Positions 6,079 to 13,316 of a DNA stretch of 19,541 nt are shown one piece after another. The notes beneath the pieces are model-generated. The model was not told where the DNA came from. It saw nothing but the letters and a program-made list of their open reading frames with translations, and ran no database searches. Both the position numbers and the translations under genes were made by a program. The DNA lies in contig DVLH01000316.1 in assembly GCA_018715585.1 (NCBI GenBank), forward strand, positions 1 to 19,541, read 5' to 3'. Position 1 is the first letter of the stretch, and the number at the start of each line of letters is the position of its first letter. This DNA comes from Candidatus Aphodomonas merdavium. Its GTDB lineage: Bacteria; Bacillota; Clostridia; Christensenellales; Aristaeellaceae.

Positions 6079-8433
6079 TCATGCAAAGTCCGGCGAGGCC
6101 AGGACGGTTTTTAGACGCTGAAGCACTGTGCCGCAGATTTCCTCCGCGGTTTCGCTGTCGGCCGCCTCGCCACAGACGACGAGCTCCGCTTCCTGGGCGC
6201 CGGTGGAAACGGTGGCCCATCCGCTTTGGAGCGGCAGGCGCAGGCTGCCGTCCAACGTCGCCTCCGGGGCGGTTTCGGCCAGGGCGCGCAGGAGTTTCCC
6301 GCGCTGTTGCAGCGGCACGTCCAGGCAGGCTGTCCGCTGATTTAGCGTGGGAAGCTTTTCCAGCAGGCCACGAAGCGTTGTGCGGCGGCGTGCCAGCAGC
6401 GAGCAAAGCAACAGCATTCGATACGGCCCATCCTTGTGCAGGCGCTGCTGGGCGCTGCCTGCGGTGGCGAGCGCAGCTTCCCATTGCGCGGCGTCGCCGC
6501 CGATGCGCGTGAGCGTGGCCCCGCTGGCGCTGGCGAGCTCGTCCAGCGCGGCGGGCGCGTTCAGCCGGCAGAGCCAGTTTTTTTCTTCGTTCGGCAGCGC
6601 CGCGTATGCCAACAGCTCCTGGCGCGCTTCGTCCGGGACGCCGTGGCAATCGAAGATCAGGGCGCTTTGCAAGCCCTCTGGGAGCCAGAAACCCGTCTCC
6701 CATGGCGCGAGCGCGGTGGGCAGCGCGCCCTCCGGCGCTTGCTGCGCGCGGCAGGCGATGCCTGCGCTATGCAGCGCACGCAGGGCAAGCGCCGCTTCCT
6801 CCTGCGTGGCAGCGAAAACACACACGCGAGGCGGCGCACCGTTGCTTTGCCGCGGGACGCTCGCAAGGAGCGAGCCGGCATAGAGCGCCTCCGCCTGTGC
6901 AAAGGGGACGATTTCCGCCGCGCCGCGCCGGAAGGGGGCGGGGTAATCCTGCCGGGCTGCAAGGGCTTCCGCCTTGCGCTCGAGAGAACGGGCGGGCAGC
7001 GCACCTTGCTCTGCCATCAGCTGCACGGAGCCGCCCTGGCAAAAGCGCATGCCGCCCTGGCAGCGATCAAACGCCTGCACCGCACGCAGCACAGGCGGTA
7101 CAGCACAGGCAAGCAGCAGCGTTTTGCATCCCTGCGCACTGAGGGAGGCTGCGGCTGCTTGGCAAAGGGCCGCCCCCTGCGCGCTGCCGTCGTGGCAGAG
7201 CGCTATGGTATCTGCATCCAGCGCAGCCTGCCAGGCTGCCGCCAGCACGCAGGCATCTTCTGGACGCAGGCAGCGCGTATGGCCGTTACGGATTTCCGGA
7301 CGTGTTGCTCCGCCCCATACGAGGCATCCCTGCACGCGCATGCAGGCGTCCACCCGTTTTCCGGGCCATACCTTGGCCCCTTTTTCCAGCACGGCGCGCG
7401 CGCCCAGCGCAGCGCCGTCGCCCAGCGCGCTGTCCTCGCACAGCTGCGCGCCCGCGCCGGCTTGCGCGGCACGTCCCATGACGGCCCCCTCCAGACGCGC
7501 CCACTCTCCGGCGCAAGCGTCCTGCCAAAGCACGGAACGGGAGATGCGCGCATGCGCGCCCACGTGCGCTCCGGGACCGATTACCGCGCCGTCGCTCACG
7601 ACCGCATAAGGGCCGATGACGGCGTTTGCGCCAATATAGGCAGGGCCTTCCAGCCGCGCAGTTTTGTCGATTTGTGCTGAGGGGGCAATCAACTCCCCTG
7701 CGTCCAGGCCTACTTTGCCGCTGAGAAAATCTGCCTGTGCGCGCACATAGGCGGACTCGTCGCCGATGTCGCACCAGTAGGCGTCCGTAACGAGCGCATA
7801 GACGGGCAGCCCTTGGCGCACCAGGGCCGGGAAGAGATCCTGCCCAAAGTCGCACGCGCCGCGTTCCGGAATGAGGCCGAGCACCTCGGGGGAGAGCACA
7901 TAGATGCCTGTGTTCACCGTGTCCGAATAGACCTCCCCCCAGCCCGGCTTTTCCACAAAGCGGCGCACGCGCCCGTCGCCGTCGGCCATGACGACGCCGT
8001 AGGCGAGCGGGTCCCGCACGCGCGCGAGGACCATCGTTGCAAGCGCTTTCTTTTCCCGATGAAACCGCAGCGCTTCCGTCAGGTCGCATGCCGTCAGCCC
8101 ATCGCCCGAGAGCACGACAAACGGCTCCGTGGGCGTGAGCTTCCCGCTCGCCGTCAGCCGGACGCTGCCCGCCGTGCCGACGGGCTCTCGCTCCCTCGCA
8201 TAGTGCAAACGGACGCCTTCGGCTTCACCGGAGCCGAAGGCGCGCGTGATGCGCTCGGGTAGGTAGAGAAGCGAAACGCCGACCTGCGTGAGCGCGTGGC
8301 GGCGAAGCAACTGAAGCGAATAGGATAAGACGGGCTTTCCCAGCACGGGAACCATGGGTTTTGGGGTGTCGCAGGTGAGCGGGCGCAGGCGCGTACCTTC
8401 GCCCCCGGCCATGATGACGGCGTTGAGTGCCAT
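6079..8433 (-). CDS. mannose-1-phosphate guanylyltransferase-like protein with degenerate phosphohexomutase domain
   Basis: A 784-residue, three-part cytoplasmic protein. Residues 1 to about 235 are a nucleotidyltransferase with GGEGTRLRPLT (10-20), VLSGDGLTACDL, FVEKPGWGEVYSDTVNTGIY (159-178) and a WCDIG segment. Residues about 248-365 are left-handed beta-helix hexapeptide repeats (IAPSAQI, YIGANAVIGPYAVV, AVIGPGAHVGAHARI). Residues about 385-784 align in outline with an alpha-D-phosphohexomutase, but the catalytic-serine loop (TASHNP type) and the metal DGDxDR loop are not visible. Related fused proteins in Clostridia and cyanobacteria make GDP-mannose or similar NDP-sugars for envelope glycans. 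The start is the ATG at 8433, behind AGGAGG; the open frame extends upstream to 8829 but that part overlaps the divergent SNF2 gene and does not resemble protein. The exact sugar and nucleotide are uncertain. Confidence 0.85.
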   Translation of the reverse strand: MALNAVIMAGGEGTRLRPLTCDTPKPMVPVLGKPVLSYSLQLLRRHALTQVGVSLLYLPERITRAFGSGEAEGVRLHYAREREPVGTAGSVRLTASGKLTPTEPFVVLSGDGLTACDLTEALRFHREKKALATMVLARVRDPLAYGVVMADGDGRVRRFVEKPGWGEVYSDTVNTGIYVLSPEVLGLIPERGACDFGQDLFPALVRQGLPVYALVTDAYWCDIGDESAYVRAQADFLSGKVGLDAGELIAPSAQIDKTARLEGPAYIGANAVIGPYAVVSDGAVIGPGAHVGAHARISRSVLWQDACAGEWARLEGAVMGRAAQAGAGAQLCEDSALGDGAALGARAVLEKGAKVWPGKRVDACMRVQGCLVWGGATRPEIRNGHTRCLRPEDACVLAAAWQAALDADTIALCHDGSAQGAALCQAAAASLSAQGCKTLLLACAVPPVLRAVQAFDRCQGGMRFCQGGSVQLMAEQGALPARSLERKAEALAARQDYPAPFRRGAAEIVPFAQAEALYAGSLLASVPRQSNGAPPRVCVFAATQEEAALALRALHSAGIACRAQQAPEGALPTALAPWETGFWLPEGLQSALIFDCHGVPDEARQELLAYAALPNEEKNWLCRLNAPAALDELASASGATLTRIGGDAAQWEAALATAGSAQQRLHKDGPYRMLLLCSLLARRRTTLRGLLEKLPTLNQRTACLDVPLQQRGKLLRALAETAPEATLDGSLRLPLQSGWATVSTGAQEAELVVCGEAADSETAEEICGTVLQRLKTVLASPDFA

Positions 8434-8487
8434 GACGGCAAATCCTCCTGGATGTTTTCCGGCGTGCTTGCCGGATTTGTTAAGGAA

Positions 8488-8515
8488 AAACAATCTTTCG
8501 CTGCGGATATTGTTT
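8488..8515. promoter_or_regulatory. inverted repeat between the divergent nucleotidyltransferase and SNF2 genes
   Basis: AAACAAT (8488-8494) and ATTGTTT (8509-8515) face each other over 14 bases. On the minus strand it lies in the 5' leader of the nucleotidyltransferase mRNA, so it could be an operator or an RNA hairpin. Confidence 0.3.
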
Positions 8516-8553
8516 CCCGAAAAAAAGGGAAGGATTCCGTGAAAGAAGGGCGA

Positions 8554-8562
8554 ATCATAACA
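8554..8562 (-). promoter_or_regulatory. extended -10 promoter for the nucleotidyltransferase gene
   Basis: On the minus strand TGTTATGAT gives TATGAT (8554-8559) preceded by the TGn extension. No good -35 is visible, which is common for extended -10 promoters. It predicts a leader of about 115 bases. Confidence 0.45.
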
Positions 8563-8598
8563 TTTCTGCGCTTTTTTTATCGAGCGCGGAGGGATTTT

Positions 8599-11526
8599 TT
8601 GATCGCATGGGGGTTTATGATGCAAGGCCATCTGTCGGTCGATGCCTTTTTGGACGCTTTTGATCCGCCGCTGCGGCCGGAAACCGTGCTGCGCATGGAG
8701 GTCAATTTGCATTTGCCCGCGCCCGGGGACAGCGCGGCGTTGTATGTGGCGCTGCGCGTAGGCACGGAAAGGCTTTACGTCGTCCGCTCGATGAGCGCTT
8801 TTTTGCGCGCGTTTGCAAAGGGAGAGCATCTCGCCTTTGGGAAGGGGTTTGCGCTCGATCCGGAGTCAATGCGCTTTGAGGGGGCGGACAAGCGCATCCT
8901 GGAGGTGCTGCAAGAGGCTGCCGCACCCCTGGAACGCGAGGAGCAGGAGCGGGGCAAGCCGGCGGTGGCGCCGGGCGCAAGAAAATTCTTGCCGCTTGGC
9001 GAGCTATCGGCGCGGCGTGTGCTGCGATTGCTGATGGCCCGCCCCTTCCGCCTGGCCGTCAAGGGCGAAATGGAAGGGCAGGAGCCCATTGCCAGGGAAA
9101 AGCTGCCCATCACCTGCACCCTTCGTGCAGAAGGGGGCGCCATTTCGCTGGGCGTGGAGATGCCGGAGGGGATCTTGCCCTTGTTGCCGGATTATGAGTT
9201 CGTCCGCGTGGACGGGCGCATCGTGCAGCTGTCGCCGGGCCAGCGCCGCGCCGTGCGCGCCCTTTCGACGCTTGCCCCGCAAGGGCATGCGACGGCCCGC
9301 TTTGCACCGTCGGAGACGGAGCGCGTCGTCAGCGAGGTGCTGCCGCAGCTGGAGCGGGATTGCATGGTCTCCCTCGATGACGTGCTCAACGCGCGGGTGC
9401 GGCGCGAGCCGCTGAAAGCGCGCGCATATATCGACCGGGATGGGACGAGCGTGGTAGCGCGCGTGGAATTTGCCTATGGGGATACGGTGATTGATCCGTT
9501 TGCACCGCACGCCCGCCAGCCTAAGGAGGACGGAACCCTGCTTGCGCGCGACGCTGTGCGCGAGTGGGCTGTGCTGGATGCGCTTGCCCGTGCGGGGTTT
9601 CATGTGGATCGCGACCGCATCCATCTCAGGGATCCGAGGCGCGTGCTCGCGTTCATTATGGAGGGCGTGACGGCGCTGCAGCAGACGTGCGAGGTGTTTG
9701 CGTCTGAGGACTTCCGCCGCATGCGACCGCGCAGGCCGCAGCTTTCAGGGCAGATGCGCATGACCGGCGGCGTGTTGGAGCTGACGATGTTCGACGGGGA
9801 CGCGCAGCTGGAGGACCTGACCGAGCTCATGCGCGCCCTGCGCGACAGGAAACGCTACTTCCGGCTAAAAAACGGCGATTTTCTTGAGCTGTCCAACCTC
9901 GAACAGTGGCAGGAGCTCTCCGAGTTCCTCGGCGATGCGGGCGAGGAGGACGCGCCTGAGCCGGCGGAAGAAGCGAGCGAACGCCCCAACGATGTCATGA
10001 CGCTGCGCGCATACCGCTCGGCATATCTTGTGAGCCTGCTGCAAACGAGCGGCCTGCCCATTGCGGTGGACCAGACGGTGAAAGAGGCGGCCGGCGCGCT
10101 GGGGGCCGTGGGGGATCCTTGCCCCGAAGCGCTGCGCGGCGTGCTGCGCCCCTACCAGCAGCGCGGGTTTATGTGGCTACAATCGCTGTGCCGCCTGAAG
10201 ATGGGCGGCGTGCTGGCGGACGATATGGGCCTTGGCAAGACGCTGCAGGTGATTGCGGCGCTTGTATGGGCGCGCCAGACGCTGGGACCCGCACCATCGC
10301 TGGTGGTAGCGCCGACGTCGCTTTTATATAACTGGCAGGCCGAGCTGAAGCGGTTTGCGCCGGAGCTATCCTGCGCGGTGATGGAGGGCGGGCAGCGCGT
10401 GCGCTTTTTGCGTTGGGCCGAGCTGATGCAAAACCGCGATACGGATGTGATCGTTACCTCCTATCCGCTTTTGCGGCGCGATATCGATATGATGGCCGAT
10501 TTCCCGTTCCGTTTTGCCGTGCTCGACGAGGCACAGCACATCAAAAACCCGCAGTCGCTTTCGGCTGTGGCAGCCGATAGGCTCAAGGCCGATGTGCGCG
10601 TGGCACTGACGGGCACGCCGATGGAGAACAGCCCGGGCGAGCTATGGTCCATCTTTAACTTCGTATTGCCTGGCTATCTGATGACGCTGCCGCAGTTTAT
10701 GCGCCGCTATGGCGACGGCGGTGGGGCGGACGTGCTGCGGCGGCGGATCCGGCCGTTTTTGCTGCGCCGCCTCAAGAGCGATGTGCTGCCCGAACTGCCG
10801 GAGAAGATCGAAAGCCGCGTGCTGTGCGATATGCCGCCGGAGCAAAAGAGCGTCTATCTCGCGGCGGCCATGCAGCTCAAGGAACGCGTGGAGCGCGTGC
10901 TCAACGAAAAGGGAATCGGGAGAGGGCGCATGGAGGTGCTCAGCGCGCTGACGCAGTTGCGGCAGATCTGCTGCCATCCTGCGCTTGTGCTCAACAGCTA
11001 TGCCGGCTCCAGCGGCAAACTGGATGCGCTGGTGGAAATTCTTACAGACGCGCTCAGTGGGGGGCGCCGTGTGCTGCTGTTTTCGCAGTTTACGTCGATG
11101 CTCGCCATCCTGCGCCGCGTGTTGGACGGCCGTGGCATTTCCAGCCTCTATCTTGACGGCAAGACGCCCGTGGGGCAGCGGTTGGAGCTTGTCAACCGCT
11201 TTAATGCGGGTGACGGGCAGGCGTTTTTGATTTCCCTGAAGGCAGGGGGTGCGGGATTGAACCTGACGGGGGCGGATACGGTTGTCCACTACGATCCCTG
11301 GTGGAATCCGGCTGCCGAGGACCAGGCAACCGACCGCGCGCACCGCATCGGCCAGAAGAACACCGTGCAGGTGATCCGCCTGATCACGCGCGGGACGATT
11401 GAGGAACAGGTGGCACGCTTGTCCGAGCGCAAGCGGGCGCTCTTTGATGCAGTGGTAACCGCGGGCGAACAAATGCCGGCGGAGATGAGCAAAGAGGAGA
11501 TCCTGGGCCTGTTTGCCTCGGAATAA
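8599..11526 (+). CDS. SNF2-family DEAD-like ATPase/helicase
   Basis: A large (975-residue) Swi2/Snf2-type ATPase. The C-terminal half is a complete SNF2 motor: Walker A ADDMGLGKT (about residue 540), DEAQH (about 643), LTGTPMENSPGELWSIFNFV (about 669), LLRRLKSDVLPELPEK, LLFSQFTSML, and the motif V/VI block SLKAGGAGLNLTGAD, YDPWWNPAAEDQATDRAHRIGQ split over about 885-912. The N-terminal half resembles the SNF2-associated region of bacterial homologues, but the CxC...CxH SWIM zinc finger often found at their N-terminus is not visible. Such proteins translocate on double-stranded DNA or displace RNA polymerase-type complexes; the target is unknown here. The start is set at a TTG (8599), five bases after GGAGGG (8588-8593). 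ATG codons at 8617 and 8620 lack a placed ribosome site, and the upstream ATG at 8452 gives unconvincing extra sequence. Confidence 0.93.
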   Translation: MIAWGFMMQGHLSVDAFLDAFDPPLRPETVLRMEVNLHLPAPGDSAALYVALRVGTERLYVVRSMSAFLRAFAKGEHLAFGKGFALDPESMRFEGADKRILEVLQEAAAPLEREEQERGKPAVAPGARKFLPLGELSARRVLRLLMARPFRLAVKGEMEGQEPIAREKLPITCTLRAEGGAISLGVEMPEGILPLLPDYEFVRVDGRIVQLSPGQRRAVRALSTLAPQGHATARFAPSETERVVSEVLPQLERDCMVSLDDVLNARVRREPLKARAYIDRDGTSVVARVEFAYGDTVIDPFAPHARQPKEDGTLLARDAVREWAVLDALARAGFHVDRDRIHLRDPRRVLAFIMEGVTALQQTCEVFASEDFRRMRPRRPQLSGQMRMTGGVLELTMFDGDAQLEDLTELMRALRDRKRYFRLKNGDFLELSNLEQWQELSEFLGDAGEEDAPEPAEEASERPNDVMTLRAYRSAYLVSLLQTSGLPIAVDQTVKEAAGALGAVGDPCPEALRGVLRPYQQRGFMWLQSLCRLKMGGVLADDMGLGKTLQVIAALVWARQTLGPAPSLVVAPTSLLYNWQAELKRFAPELSCAVMEGGQRVRFLRWAELMQNRDTDVIVTSYPLLRRDIDMMADFPFRFAVLDEAQHIKNPQSLSAVAADRLKADVRVALTGTPMENSPGELWSIFNFVLPGYLMTLPQFMRRYGDGGGADVLRRRIRPFLLRRLKSDVLPELPEKIESRVLCDMPPEQKSVYLAAAMQLKERVERVLNEKGIGRGRMEVLSALTQLRQICCHPALVLNSYAGSSGKLDALVEILTDALSGGRRVLLFSQFTSMLAILRRVLDGRGISSLYLDGKTPVGQRLELVNRFNAGDGQAFLISLKAGGAGLNLTGADTVVHYDPWWNPAAEDQATDRAHRIGQKNTVQVIRLITRGTIEEQVARLSERKRALFDAVVTAGEQMPAEMSKEEILGLFASE

Positions 11527-11550
11527 ACGGCGCGCCTGAGCTTATCCTAT

Positions 11551-11578
11551 GCATATGCGGGAGCGGCTGCGCATATGC
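11551..11578. repeat. paired GCATATGC palindromes forming a 9-bp inverted repeat
   Basis: GCATATGCG (11551-11559) and CGCATATGC (11570-11578) are a perfect inverted repeat with a 10-base gap, and each arm contains the palindrome GCATATGC. The two centres are 20 bases apart, about two helical turns. It lies just past the SNF2 stop and 115 bases before the next start. No U-tract follows, so it is an unlikely terminator and may be an operator for the small secreted protein gene. Confidence 0.5.
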
Positions 11579-11692
11579 CCAAAAGGCGCTCGGATGCTTC
11601 GGGAGATTCTTGCACGCGCCGGGAAGAGATGCGGGCTGATTTCCGTTATATGGGAAAAGGAGAAAACGGCCCTGAAAGGCGGCGGGAGAAAG

Positions 11693-12355
11693 ATGAAAAA
11701 AAGCATTGCGTTTTTGGTTACGGCATTTTTGTTGCTTTCCTGCGTGGCAATGGCCTACGCACAGCCGCTGGAGGAGCTGGTTGTGGACGTCGTGCGCGAG
11801 GAGGAGGCGGAGTCTGGGACGAGCAGCTCCGTCATCCCAAACCTCGACGAGACGATGGGCGTACACGGGGTGGCGCAGGGATTTGTCGATGCGGGCGGCA
11901 TGCTGCGGGGAATGGCATATTTGTATGAATTTGAATCCGCCGGCGCCCGCGTGGAGGCGTCTTGGCGGCTGGATGCGGCGCTGACCAAGCGCGGCTTTGT
12001 GCCGAGCGATTTCATCTTTGAGGGCGCTACCTATACGCTTTATTCCAATTCCAACGGCGGTGTGTTGGTGATGGACGGCGTGACGGAAAAGACGTCTATG
12101 GTGGTGCTTGCGGGCGATTATTATCAAGAGGGCGATATCCGCATGCCCACGACGGAGTTGACAGCAAGCGTAAATGGCGGCGAGGAGCGGCAATATGTCC
12201 TGGAGAGCCTGACGGTGGACGAAAACGGCGTGACGGCCGTGTTCCACCTCTTGGAGCCGCTCGGGGACGGATACGATACGGTCGAGATTTCCTTCCCGCA
12301 GGCGCAGGAGCTGGAACAAGCCGTGCTGACGATGGTTTATGCGCCGCAGGGATGA
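11693..12355 (+). CDS. small secreted protein of unknown function
   Basis: A 220-residue protein with a clear Sec signal peptide: MKKS, a hydrophobic core of about 12 residues, and a likely signal peptidase I site after AMAYA (about residue 23). A cysteine within LLLSC makes a lipoprotein possible, but the lipobox is poor. The mature part is acidic, has no other cysteine or membrane segment that I can see, and looks like a mixed alpha/beta domain (residues about 50-140, YTLYSNSNGGVLVMDG) followed by a beta-rich domain (about 150-220, LTVDENGVTAVFHLLEPLG). I do not recognise a family. The ATG at 11693 is chosen for its GGGAGAAAG ribosome site and the signal peptide; the frame is open further upstream but reads as non-coding. 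The XRE regulator downstream has its own promoter. Confidence 0.82.
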   Translation: MKKSIAFLVTAFLLLSCVAMAYAQPLEELVVDVVREEEAESGTSSSVIPNLDETMGVHGVAQGFVDAGGMLRGMAYLYEFESAGARVEASWRLDAALTKRGFVPSDFIFEGATYTLYSNSNGGVLVMDGVTEKTSMVVLAGDYYQEGDIRMPTTELTASVNGGEERQYVLESLTVDENGVTAVFHLLEPLGDGYDTVEISFPQAQELEQAVLTMVYAPQG

Positions 12356-12365
12356 GCAGTGGCGC

Positions 12366-12394
12366 TTGACAGCGGCCACGGGAGCGGTTATGAT
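12366..12394 (+). promoter_or_regulatory. strong sigma-A promoter for the XRE/S24-like gene
   Basis: A perfect TTGACA (12366-12371), 17-base spacer and TATGAT (12389-12394). The predicted start is near 12401, about 52 bases before the ATG. Confidence 0.85.
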
Positions 12395-12415
12395 TAACGG
12401 CAGCTGACGCGGGGG

Positions 12416-12440
12416 GCGGATCGCTCTCCGCTTGTGTTTT
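12416..12440 (+). promoter_or_regulatory. short terminator-like hairpin just before the ribosome site
   Basis: GCGGA (12416-12420) pairs with TCCGC (12427-12431), followed by TTGTGTTTT (12432-12440) and then the GGAGGG ribosome site. The stem has only five pairs. It may be a weak attenuator or of no consequence. Confidence 0.3.
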
Positions 12441-12452
12441 GGAGGGAACGCG

Positions 12453-13169
12453 ATGAGCAGGTTAGGGGATTTGATCCATCTGGAGCGCACGCGCAGGGGG
12501 CTGACGCCCCGGCAGGTCGCCAAGCTGTGCTCTGTCAACGAAAAATACATCCTGGATGTGGAGCAGGGAAAGCGCATTATCCAGGACGACCAGGCACGGC
12601 GCATTTTGAAAAAAATCGGCCTGGAGCAGCAGACGGAAGCCGATTTTTCGCTGGACGATATTGCGGCGGCGGTGGATTTGCACACCGTTGCGCCCGCGAT
12701 TGCGCCCAAAGAGGAGCGGGAAAGCCGTCCACGGCCCGCGGCGTCGCTGCCGGCGCAGGAGGAGACTACCGGCGGCATCTGGCTGGACGCGCTAGCGGGC
12801 GTGTTGCGGGAGGTGCCCGTCTACAACGCTGCCTGGCAGGTGGTCGATCACCGGACGCTTGCACCGCAGGGCGGCAAGATCGAGGGCGGCCCGGCGGATA
12901 AGGTGCTTTATTTTCTTATGCCGGATGACAGCCTGCGCGGTTTCCGCGTGCAAAAGGGCGATTGGCTGTTGACGGTGCCTGCCCATAGCCCGATTGATGG
13001 CGCGGTGATGCTCGTCAAATGGCAACAGCATTGCACCGCGCGTAAGATAAAATGGGACGGGAAGCGGCTTTTGCTGCTGAGCTTTGACCGGGAGCTGGAA
13101 GCTGAGGCGGTCCAGCCGGAGGACGTGCAGTTTATCGGCCGCTGTGTGCGGCTGGAAGCAGCGCTGTAG
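12453..13169 (+). CDS. XRE-family HTH regulator with S24/LexA-like C-terminal domain
   Basis: A 238-residue DNA-binding protein. Residues about 4-58 are an XRE (Cro/CI) HTH: IHLERTRRGLTPRQVAKLC, NEKYILDVEQGKR. A charged linker follows (about 60-108). Residues about 120-238 look like the S24 peptidase fold of CI and LexA repressors: VPVYNAAW, DDSLRGFRVQKGDWLL, GAVMLVKW, TARKIKWDGKRLLLL. S160 sits where the GDSM nucleophile would be. By my alignment the catalytic lysine position holds R197 (K198 is adjacent), and the cleavable Ala-Gly appears as A127-W128, so self-cleavage is doubtful. The ATG follows GGAGGG by six bases. It may act as a stable dimeric regulator of its own gene or of neighbouring envelope genes; no DNA target is evident. 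Confidence 0.82.
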   Translation: MSRLGDLIHLERTRRGLTPRQVAKLCSVNEKYILDVEQGKRIIQDDQARRILKKIGLEQQTEADFSLDDIAAAVDLHTVAPAIAPKEERESRPRPAASLPAQEETTGGIWLDALAGVLREVPVYNAAWQVVDHRTLAPQGGKIEGGPADKVLYFLMPDDSLRGFRVQKGDWLLTVPAHSPIDGAVMLVKWQQHCTARKIKWDGKRLLLLSFDRELEAEAVQPEDVQFIGRCVRLEAAL

Positions 13170-13191
13170 GGCGCACCCGACCGCACGGCGG

Positions 13192-13220
13192 TTGACAAAT
13201 GGCCGCAGAGCGCAGATAAT
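13192..13220 (+). promoter_or_regulatory. strong sigma-A promoter for the CofE-like gene
   Basis: TTGACA (13192-13197), 17-base spacer and GATAAT (13215-13220). The predicted start is near 13227, leaving a leader of about 90 bases. Confidence 0.85.
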
Positions 13221-13226
13221 ACCGTT

Positions 13227-13238
13227 AAAGGCGCCTTT
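13227..13238. promoter_or_regulatory. perfect 12-bp palindrome at the predicted transcript start
   Basis: AAAGGCGCCTTT covers the expected +1 of the CofE-like gene. A repressor bound here would block initiation, so it is a candidate operator; the XRE protein encoded just upstream is a possible binder, by position only. Confidence 0.35.
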
Positions 13239-13316
13239 GCTGGGCCGTATATGCAGCGTGCCAAAGCGGAACCCTAACGCTAGCAGGGCGTTCATTGCCG
13301 GGAGGGAGTTGTCCGA

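Noticed and set aside
8434..8829. N-terminal extension of the nucleotidyltransferase
   Set aside because: It overlaps the divergent SNF2 gene, and a family-like start MALNAVIMAGG with AGGAGG lies at 8433.
11384..12778. 464-codon minus-strand frame spanning three plus-strand genes
   Set aside because: It crosses the SNF2 end, the secreted protein and the XRE gene, with low-complexity sequence and no start signal.
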